DNA of 7,314 nt, taken from NCBI GenBank assembly GCA_011051425.1, contig DRLF01000086.1, positions 1 through 7,314 on the forward strand. Direction: 5' to 3'. Below, one piece after another: positions 1-5,513 of the stretch. Each line of letters opens with the position of its first letter. The stretch's first letter is position 1. The position numbers were made by a program, and so were the translations under genes. The DNA is from Thiolapillus brandeum (GTDB lineage: Bacteria; Pseudomonadota; Gammaproteobacteria; Chromatiales; Chromatiaceae). The notes beneath the pieces are model-generated. The model was given only the letters and a program-made list of their open reading frames with translations, did no database searches and was not told the origin of the DNA.

Positions 1-1
1 A

Positions 2-646
2 CCGGTGGTCACCGGGGACACCAAGGTGGTGGAGAAGGGCAATGGCGACGGTGTTTTCATCACCACCACCGGGATCGGCAGCGTTCCCGAGGGGGTGAAC
101 ATCTCCGGCGATCTCGCCCGGCCCGGCGATGCCATCCTGATCAACGGCACCATCGGCGATCATGGCGTGGCCATCATGTCCAGCCGCGAGAATCTCGACT
201 TCGAAACCAGTATACAGTCGGATTCCGCCGCGCTGCACACACTGGTAGCCGACATGGTGGCGGCCGTGCCGGACATTCATTGCCTGCGCGATCCCACCCG
301 CGGCGGCCTGGCCACCACACTTAACGAACTGGCGCGCCAGTCCGCTGTGGGCATGCGCCTGCAGGAAGACGCCATACCCATCAAACCCGCGGTGAACGAC
401 GCCTGCGAACTGCTGGGACTCGATCCCCTCTACGTGGCAAACGAAGGCAAGCTGGTGTCCATCTGCCCGGCAGGCCGGGCGCAGCAGCTGCTGGCCGTCA
501 TGCGTTCCCATCCCCTGGGTGCAGACAGCGCCATCATCGGTGAAGTCATCGAAGACGAGCAGGGGTTCGTACAGATGCAGACCAGTTTCGGCGGCAGCAG
601 GATCGTGGACTGGCTGGTCGGAGAACAGCTGCCCCGCATCTGCTGA
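2..646 (+). CDS. hypE: HypE, hydrogenase maturation carbamoyl dehydratase (5' truncated by window edge)
   Basis: HypE accepts a carbamoyl group from HypF on its C-terminal cysteine and dehydrates it with ATP to a thiocyanate. The cyanide is then passed to the HypC-HypD iron complex for the NiFe hydrogenase active site; the protein acts in the cytoplasm. The reading frame is already open at base 2, so the visible 214 residues are the C-terminal part of a protein usually near 335 residues. Seen directly: the PurM/AIRS-type segment VVTGDTKVVEKG at the left edge, the conserved RDPTRGGLA stretch near bases 283-312, the AIRS C-terminal domain after it, and the chain ending in LPRIC. The terminal PRIC with its final cysteine is the diagnostic HypE tail and shows the gene is intact at this end. 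The stop codon overlaps the hypF start by one base. The upstream neighbour is not visible. Confidence 0.96.
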   Translation, partial: PVVTGDTKVVEKGNGDGVFITTTGIGSVPEGVNISGDLARPGDAILINGTIGDHGVAIMSSRENLDFETSIQSDSAALHTLVADMVAAVPDIHCLRDPTRGGLATTLNELARQSAVGMRLQEDAIPIKPAVNDACELLGLDPLYVANEGKLVSICPAGRAQQLLAVMRSHPLGADSAIIGEVIEDEQGFVQMQTSFGGSRIVDWLVGEQLPRIC

Positions 647-2985
647 TGGCGGCATGGTATATTCGCGTGACGGGTACGGTGCAGGGCGTGGGCTTCCGCC
701 CGACGGTCTGGCGCATCGCCAGGGCTTGCGGGATCCGTGGCCGGGTGTGGAACGATGCCGCCGGCGTGGTGATTCACGCCTGGGGCAGGAAGGACAGCCT
801 GGCTGAATTCCTGCAGCGGCTGCGCCTGGATGCGCCGCCCCTGTCCCACATCGAAGAAATCATCACCACGGAAACAGCGTCAGCGGAAACGGCCCCGGCG
901 GATTTTCAGATCGTCCAGAGCGCACAGGGTCAGGTACACACCGACGTGGCCGCCGACGCCGCCACCTGCCCGGACTGCCTCGCGGATATCCAGGATCCGG
1001 CCAACCGGCGTTACCGCTATCCATTCACCAACTGCACCCACTGCGGCCCCAGGCTCTCCATCATCCGCGCCGTTCCCTACGACCGGGCCAACACCAGCAT
1101 GGCCGCCTTCACCCTGTGTCCCCGCTGCCAGGTAGAGTACGAGGATCCGTCCGACCGGCGCTTTCATGCGCAGCCCAACGCCTGCCCGGACTGTGGTCCC
1201 AGGCTGTGGCTGGAAGACGGGCAGGGCAATGAGCTGCCGCCGGATGCGGGGCGCGATGTCATTGAAACCACCGCCCGGCTGTTGCGCGAGGGACAGATCG
1301 TCGCCATCAAGGGAATCGGCGGTATCCACCTGGCCTGTGATGCCGGTAACGATGCGGCCGTCAGGCGTTTGCGCCGCCGCAAGCAGCGCTATGCCAAGGC
1401 GCTGGCCTTGATGGCGGCCGACATTGCCATGATCGAAAGATATGCTCGGGTCAGTCCGGCCGAAGCGGCACTGCTGCTGGACAGGGCGGCGCCCATCGTG
1501 GTACTGCAAGCGGCCGGAAAGCATCTGGCCGCTGACATAGCACCCGGCCAGATCAACCTGGGTTTCATGCTGCCCTATACGCCCCTGCATCATTTGCTCA
1601 TGCAGGCGCTGGATGCTCCCATTGTACTGACTTCGGGAAACCGCAGCGAAGAACCCCAGGTCATCCGCAATGCCGATGCCCGCACGCGGCTGGCGGATAT
1701 CGCCGACTGTTTCCTGCTGCACGACCGCGATATCGTCAACCGGCTCGATGATTCGGTGGTTCGCGTGGCCGACGGGCAAGCCCGGCTGCTGCGCCGCGCC
1801 CGGGGTTATGCGCCACAACCGCTACGCCTGCCCGGGGGTTTTGATGACCGGATTTCCCTGCTGGCCATGGGCGGTGAACTGAAGAACAGTTTCTGCCTGG
1901 TGAAGGAGGGCAGGGCCATCGTGTCCCAGCACATGGGCAACCTTCGGGAAGCTGCCACCTTTGCCGACTATCGCCAGGCATTGCAGCTCTACCAGGCGCT
2001 CTACGATGTGTCCCCTGCCATCATCGCCATCGACGCACATCCGGATTATCTGTGCAGCCAGCTCGGCAAACGGCTGGCAGACGAAAACAACCTGGAACTG
2101 GTGTGTGTACAGCATCACCATGCCCATATCGCGTCCTGCATGGCCGAGCACGGACGTGAACTGACATCACCCAGGGTACTGGGCATCGCCCTGGACGGCC
2201 TGGGTTATGGTGAAAACGGTGAACTCTGGGGGGGCGAGTTTCTGCTTGCGGATTATTTTGGCTGCAGGCGAGTGGCCCGTTTTCAGCCTGTGCCCCTGCT
2301 GGGGGGCAACAAGGCCGCCCGGCAGCCCTGGCGCAACACCCTGGCGCACCTCCTGTCCCTGCCCGATGCCCAACAGCTGTTTGAATGCTATGCGCACCTG
2401 CCTATCATCGAATACCTGAAAAGCAAGCCTCTTTCCGTGCTGCAAACCCTGTTCGACAAGGGGCTCAACAGCCCGCCGGCTTCATCGGCGGGACGCCTGT
2501 TCGATGCAGTGGCCGCAGCGCTGGGCATTTGCCGCGAAGAGGTGTACTTCGAAGGCCAGGCCGCCTTGGAACTCGAAGCACTGGCCGTCGGGGAAATGCA
2601 GCAACAGAAGCGGCATGCCTATGACTGCTCGATAACAGACGACACGCTCGTCTGGGCACCCCTGTGGTACTCGCTGATGGAGGATTTGCAAGAGGGCGTC
2701 GATGCGGCGGTTATCTCCGCCCGTTTCCATCATGGCCTGGCAAAAGCCGTGTCAGCCATGGCGGTACAGCTCTGCGAAGCATGGCAAACCGATACGGTCG
2801 TGCTTGGTGGCGGTGTCTTCCAGAACCGGCTGCTGCTGGAACAGACTTCCCTGCTGCTGCGGGAAAGACAGCTGGAAGTTCTGTCCCCGCGGCAATTCCC
2901 GGCCAATGACGGCGGCCTTTCCCTGGGACAGGCCGTAATCGCCATGGCTTCCCGGCGCAGCGGAGCGCAGCACGCGCCGGAATGA
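646..2985 (+). CDS. hypF: HypF, carbamoyltransferase for NiFe hydrogenase maturation
   Basis: HypF hydrolyses carbamoyl phosphate, forms carbamoyl-adenylate with ATP and transfers the carbamoyl group to the C-terminal cysteine of HypE. At 779 residues it is slightly longer than the E. coli protein (about 750). All domains are present in the family order. An acylphosphatase domain spans about residues 4-90, with GTVQGVGFRP (10-19, catalytic R18) and N36. Two zinc-finger modules follow, with CxxC pairs at C108/C111, C130/C133, C158/C161 and C180/C183. A YrdC-like domain spans about 200-390, with KGIGGIHLACDA at 222-233 and LTSGNRSEEP at 328-337. A Kae1-like carbamoyltransferase domain spans about 400-770, with HHHAH at 490-494, LDGLGYG at 516-522, GGGVFQNRLL at 721-730 and ND at 754-755. 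No Shine-Dalgarno sequence sits at a normal distance from the ATG; the TGATG overlap with hypE implies translational coupling. No truncation or missing key residue was seen. Confidence 0.97.
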   Translation: MAAWYIRVTGTVQGVGFRPTVWRIARACGIRGRVWNDAAGVVIHAWGRKDSLAEFLQRLRLDAPPLSHIEEIITTETASAETAPADFQIVQSAQGQVHTDVAADAATCPDCLADIQDPANRRYRYPFTNCTHCGPRLSIIRAVPYDRANTSMAAFTLCPRCQVEYEDPSDRRFHAQPNACPDCGPRLWLEDGQGNELPPDAGRDVIETTARLLREGQIVAIKGIGGIHLACDAGNDAAVRRLRRRKQRYAKALALMAADIAMIERYARVSPAEAALLLDRAAPIVVLQAAGKHLAADIAPGQINLGFMLPYTPLHHLLMQALDAPIVLTSGNRSEEPQVIRNADARTRLADIADCFLLHDRDIVNRLDDSVVRVADGQARLLRRARGYAPQPLRLPGGFDDRISLLAMGGELKNSFCLVKEGRAIVSQHMGNLREAATFADYRQALQLYQALYDVSPAIIAIDAHPDYLCSQLGKRLADENNLELVCVQHHHAHIASCMAEHGRELTSPRVLGIALDGLGYGENGELWGGEFLLADYFGCRRVARFQPVPLLGGNKAARQPWRNTLAHLLSLPDAQQLFECYAHLPIIEYLKSKPLSVLQTLFDKGLNSPPASSAGRLFDAVAAALGICREEVYFEGQAALELEALAVGEMQQQKRHAYDCSITDDTLVWAPLWYSLMEDLQEGVDAAVISARFHHGLAKAVSAMAVQLCEAWQTDTVVLGGGVFQNRLLLEQTSLLLRERQLEVLSPRQFPANDGGLSLGQAVIAMASRRSGAQHAPE
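2952..2980. repeat. Perfect 7-bp inverted repeat at the end of hypF
   Basis: CCGGCGC at 2952-2958 is the exact reverse complement of GCGCCGG at 2974-2980, with a 15-base loop between them. The hairpin lies in the last codons of hypF and ends three bases before the stop. No U-tract follows, so it is not a typical intrinsic terminator. It could slow RNA decay from the 3' end or weakly attenuate transcription, or it may be a by-product of GC-rich coding sequence. Confidence 0.4.
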
Positions 2986-3002
2986 TAGATGGTTCAGAGT
3001 TT

Positions 3003-3023
3003 CATAAGGTAATATTCTTTATG
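3003..3023 (+). promoter_or_regulatory. Candidate promoter -10 / operator palindrome in the hypF downstream gap
   Basis: The 129-base gap between hypF and the next gene is clearly more AT-rich than its surroundings. It contains CATAAGG (3003-3009), a seven-base centre TAATATT (3010-3016) and CTTTATG (3017-3023), an inverted repeat with one G-T pair. The TAATAT at 3010-3015 is a good match to a sigma-70 -10 box, but no convincing -35 hexamer lies 16-18 bases upstream. A dyad centred on a -10 box is the expected layout for a repressor-controlled promoter driving the CxxC protein gene; this role is inference. Confidence 0.28.
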
Positions 3024-3114
3024 GTCACTCATTGAAACCATGGGAAGCGGCTCAGGATGAGGAGGCGTGCAGCATTCACCGTGCTTATTACCGATACAAC
3101 AGCGTGAACAAAAG

Positions 3115-3399
3115 ATGGATTTACTGACAAAGCAACAGCAGGCGCTCTACGATGCATTCTACGAGTCGACGCATGAGAATACGCATCTCGATGAAAAAAC
3201 CGAAATACTCGTTGGTCTTTCAGCAGCCGTCGCTATGAACTGCAATCCCTGCACGTCCTACTATCTGAGACTGGCGAAACAGAGCAGCATTGCAAAAGGA
3301 GAGATCTCCGAGACCCTGGCCAAGGTCATGGCCGTTGCAGCCGGACAAAAACGCCTGCAATTTCAAGAAGTACTCGACGAATATGATATTGATTTCTAG
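3115..3399 (+). CDS. Small AhpD-like / carboxymuconolactone decarboxylase family protein with CxxC
   Basis: A 94-residue, mainly helical protein resembling the carboxymuconolactone decarboxylase/AhpD fold. The core LVGLSAAVAMNCNPCTSYYL (32-51) carries the redox-type pair C43/C46. It is followed by the helix KGEISETLAKVMAVAAGQK (61-79), the usual second half of this repeat unit. In AhpD the CxxC works with an upstream Glu and a His four residues after the second Cys. Here, by eye, Ile31 and Tyr50 occupy those places, so a peroxidase or decarboxylase role should not be assumed; a generic thiol-disulfide role is possible. The start at 3115 is preferred. The in-frame GTG at 3067 has its GGAGG only one base away, too close to use, and the residues between do not resemble the family. 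The Shine-Dalgarno for 3115 is weak. The next gene begins 29 bases after the stop, so the two are probably cotranscribed. Substrate unknown. Confidence 0.8.
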   Translation: MDLLTKQQQALYDAFYESTHENTHLDEKTEILVGLSAAVAMNCNPCTSYYLRLAKQSSIAKGEISETLAKVMAVAAGQKRLQFQEVLDEYDIDF

Positions 3400-3428
3400 C
3401 TTCCGGCACGAAGCAGGGCAGGCATAGC

Positions 3429-5273
3429 ATGCTCCTGCCGCAAACCCTGCGCCTTGCATCGGCTGTGGTCGTGCTTGCGCTATTGATCACCCATGGCGAC
3501 AACGGCTATTGCGCGGCCGGAAGTATCGCCGCCCCCGTTCTCAAGTGGCAACTGGGAGGATGCACCTCCTGGTGCGAGACCGGCTGGTATTCCTCACCGG
3601 CCGTGGCCGATCTGGACAAGGACGGGAAACCGGAGGTCATCGGCTCCGGCTATGCCATTCATGTGCTGAATGGCAGTGACGGCAGCCTGAAATGGCGCAT
3701 GAAATCTGGTCACGACCGCAACGAGGGTAATGCGGTCGATAATGTCGGTCGTACCTGGTCCGGTATTGTGTTGGCAGATGTGGATGGAGACGGGGAGCAG
3801 GAGATCGTCACTGCCCACAGCGGTGGCTGGGTGTCCGTGTACGACCGCCAGGGATATTTCAAACCCGGCTGGCCCAAGAAGCCCACGGACAGGGAACTGC
3901 GGGGTCTGAGCGTATCCGACCTGGATGCCGACGGCTTCATGGAGATCATCGTCACCGCTGCGGTGAACAGCAAGACCAACAGCTGGATATTCCAGCACGA
4001 CGGCACGCTTCGGGCCGGGTGGCCGCAACTTGGCAGCGATGGCGAATCTGCCTGGGGCGTCTTCAACGACAATGCCGCCGTGGGCGATCTCGATGGTGAC
4101 GGATTCGGCGAAATTGTCGTGCCTTCCGATGTCCATTCCATTTGCGCCTACGAAGAAGACGGCGTGCAGATCCCGGCAAGCGCAGACTATTCCGGCAAGG
4201 ACTGGGGCGCCGTAGGCATCTGGGAAGACCTGGCTACCGAGCTCAGGGGCTGGGGACGCTGCAATGGCGTTCGCAGCGAAAGCTTCCGCGCCAACTTTGC
4301 GAAAGGCCCTGCTGTCATCGCCGACATGGATGGAGACGGCATAAATGAAGTGGTCGCCGTCGGTAACATGTATGACTGTACCAGTGGCTACCAGAGCAAA
4401 TACAGCGCGCCCCTGATCTTCAACGCGGACCGTTCGCGCTTCAAGACAGCGGGCGCAGACTGGGAGAAGGGGCCGGTGGATACCGGTGCGCCCCTGAGCG
4501 AGGACTACAACAGGATCGAAAGCAATCAGCCCAACACGGTAGTGGCCGACCTCGACGGTGACGGAGAAAAGGAAATCCTTTTTCCTTCCTACGACGGGCG
4601 CCTGCATGCCTTCTGGCTGGACAAGACTGAACACGGCAGCTGGCCCTATGAAGTGGATGCACATGCCACCGAAGGCTTCTACCGTTTTGCTTCAGAACCC
4701 ACCGTTGCCGACCTGGACAACGATGGCAAGGCAGAAGTGATCTTTGCATCCTGGACGCAAAAAGGCAGCAACAGAACGGGCAGGTTGCATATCGTCGACG
4801 ACCAGGGCAACAGGCTGCAGGAAGTCGATTTGCCGGCGGCAAAGGGCAGCTGGGACTGGAACGGCGCCCTGGCAGCGCCGACACTGGCAAACATCGATAC
4901 AGACCCAGATCTGGAGGTCGTGCTCAACACGGCACATGCCGGACTGGTGGCCTACGACTTGCCCGGCACTGCAAATGCCAGAATCATCTGGGGAACCGGC
5001 CGGGGGAATTACCAGCGGGACGGGTATGTGGTCAGCGCCAAAACCAGCTGTAAAGCGGGACCTGTTACCCTTGGTCCTGCAAGTTACAGCGGCGCGGAGA
5101 TCTACCGTTCCGAATCAACGCTGGTTACCAGCGGCAGCGTGGTCATACAAGCCGGCGCAAACATAAGCTTCGAGGCCAGCAGTGGATTGCGGCTGAACAG
5201 AGGATTCCGCGTGCAGGATCGTGGCAGCTTCAGAGCCCGGATTCGTGACGTGATTTGCCCAGTGGATCAGTAA
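3429..5273 (+). CDS. Secreted FG-GAP/VCBS repeat beta-propeller protein with C-terminal beta-repeat domain
   Basis: A 614-residue protein of unknown function, probably exported. Residues 1-30 form a Sec-type signal peptide: R8, hydrophobic core 10-20, likely cleavage near YCAA (27-30). The cysteine there lacks a lipobox. Eight calcium-loop repeats of the FG-GAP/integrin-alpha type follow, consensus ADLDGDGxxEIV. They begin at D61, D117, D164, D220, D299, D374 and D428, with a degenerate one at N488 (NIDTDPDLEVV). Eight units fit a beta-propeller. The C-terminal domain (about 541-614) has short strands of the form SGSVVIQAGANISFEASSGLRLNRGFRVQDRGSF, like the C-terminal beta-stack repeats of many secreted bacterial proteins; C541 and C610 could pair. 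Such propellers usually bind ligands or surfaces rather than catalyse. A weak AGG at 3420-3422 precedes the ATG by six bases. A strong terminator follows immediately. Confidence 0.88.
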   Translation: MLLPQTLRLASAVVVLALLITHGDNGYCAAGSIAAPVLKWQLGGCTSWCETGWYSSPAVADLDKDGKPEVIGSGYAIHVLNGSDGSLKWRMKSGHDRNEGNAVDNVGRTWSGIVLADVDGDGEQEIVTAHSGGWVSVYDRQGYFKPGWPKKPTDRELRGLSVSDLDADGFMEIIVTAAVNSKTNSWIFQHDGTLRAGWPQLGSDGESAWGVFNDNAAVGDLDGDGFGEIVVPSDVHSICAYEEDGVQIPASADYSGKDWGAVGIWEDLATELRGWGRCNGVRSESFRANFAKGPAVIADMDGDGINEVVAVGNMYDCTSGYQSKYSAPLIFNADRSRFKTAGADWEKGPVDTGAPLSEDYNRIESNQPNTVVADLDGDGEKEILFPSYDGRLHAFWLDKTEHGSWPYEVDAHATEGFYRFASEPTVADLDNDGKAEVIFASWTQKGSNRTGRLHIVDDQGNRLQEVDLPAAKGSWDWNGALAAPTLANIDTDPDLEVVLNTAHAGLVAYDLPGTANARIIWGTGRGNYQRDGYVVSAKTSCKAGPVTLGPASYSGAEIYRSESTLVTSGSVVIQAGANISFEASSGLRLNRGFRVQDRGSFRARIRDVICPVDQ

Positions 5274-5275
5274 GC

Positions 5276-5317
5276 ACGTAACAACCATCGGATTTAACCG
5301 GTGATTGTTGCGTTTTT
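5276..5317 (+). terminator. Rho-independent terminator after the FG-GAP gene
   Basis: Bases 5276-5291 pair with 5298-5313 to form a 16-position stem with one mismatch (C5285/A5304) and two G-T pairs, capped by the six-base loop ATTTAA. A run of five T (5313-5317) follows directly. The hairpin starts two bases after the stop codon of the secreted protein gene. The left side lacks an A-tract, so it should work only for rightward transcription. Confidence 0.88.
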
Positions 5318-5332
5318 CATTGGGTCTTTTGA

Positions 5333-5461
5333 ACGTGCTGGTTTTCCTACCTACCCGAGCCGGCTGTCCTGGCCGCGGAGATCGTTGCAGACCTGGAAAC
5401 GGTATTGGCGCAGTTCCGGGATGTGGCACAAGATCTGACACAAGCCGAACAGCTAAAATAA
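5333..5461 (+). pseudogene. Orphan C-terminal tail resembling a type I methyltransferase (HsdM) remnant
   Basis: The frame opens after the stop TGA at 5330-5332 and ends at TAA 5459-5461, giving 42 codons without any ATG, GTG or TTG suitable as a start at its beginning. The peptide contains LPEPAVLAAEIVADLETVLAQFRDVAQDL (described in parts: LPEPAVLAAE, then IVADLETVLAQF, then RDVAQDL). This matches the amphipathic helix that closes many type I restriction-modification methyltransferase subunits, of the pattern AAEIVxDLExALxQFRxIAxDL. No methyltransferase body (no NPPY or AdoMet motif) lies upstream: the secreted protein gene and its terminator come first. I infer a deletion or recombination scar that kept only the end of hsdM. 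Resemblance is from memory of the family; a chance open frame is the main alternative. Confidence 0.5.
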
Positions 5462-5513
5462 AGTAAAATCCTCAGGCGCACACAGACCGTAACCAGAAAT
5501 AGGGCAGCCAGGC

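Noticed and set aside
880..1818. 312-codon open frame on the - strand
   Set aside because: It lies entirely inside hypF, which has every family motif in frame. The reverse frame is a GC-rich shadow with no domain.
3067..3399. Longer version of the CxxC protein starting at GTG 3067
   Set aside because: The GGAGG is only one base from this GTG, and the extra 16 residues do not look like the family N-terminus. The ATG at 3115 gives the usual family length.
3399..3414. Five-base-pair hairpin GCTTC/GAAGC between the CxxC and FG-GAP genes
   Set aside because: The stem is short and has no U-tract, so it is not a terminator. The 29-base gap fits cotranscription.
3594..4664. 356-codon open frame on the - strand
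   Set aside because: It lies antisense to the FG-GAP gene, whose repeats, signal peptide and terminator are convincing. The antisense peptide shows no recognisable domain; the repeated Asp-Gly codons read backwards create long stop-free stretches.
5435..5513. Promoter for the helicase gene (CTGACA at 5435-5440 with AT-rich TAAAATAAAGTAAAAT near 5454-5469)
   Set aside because: The two TAAAAT boxes lie 13 and 23 bases from the -35-like element. At 17 bases the hexamer is only ATAAAG. The region is suggestive but no proper pair can be assigned.
5274..5513. tRNA or attachment site in the gap where the accessory region seems to begin
   Set aside because: No cloverleaf, tRNA 3' end or direct repeat could be recognised between the terminator and the helicase start.
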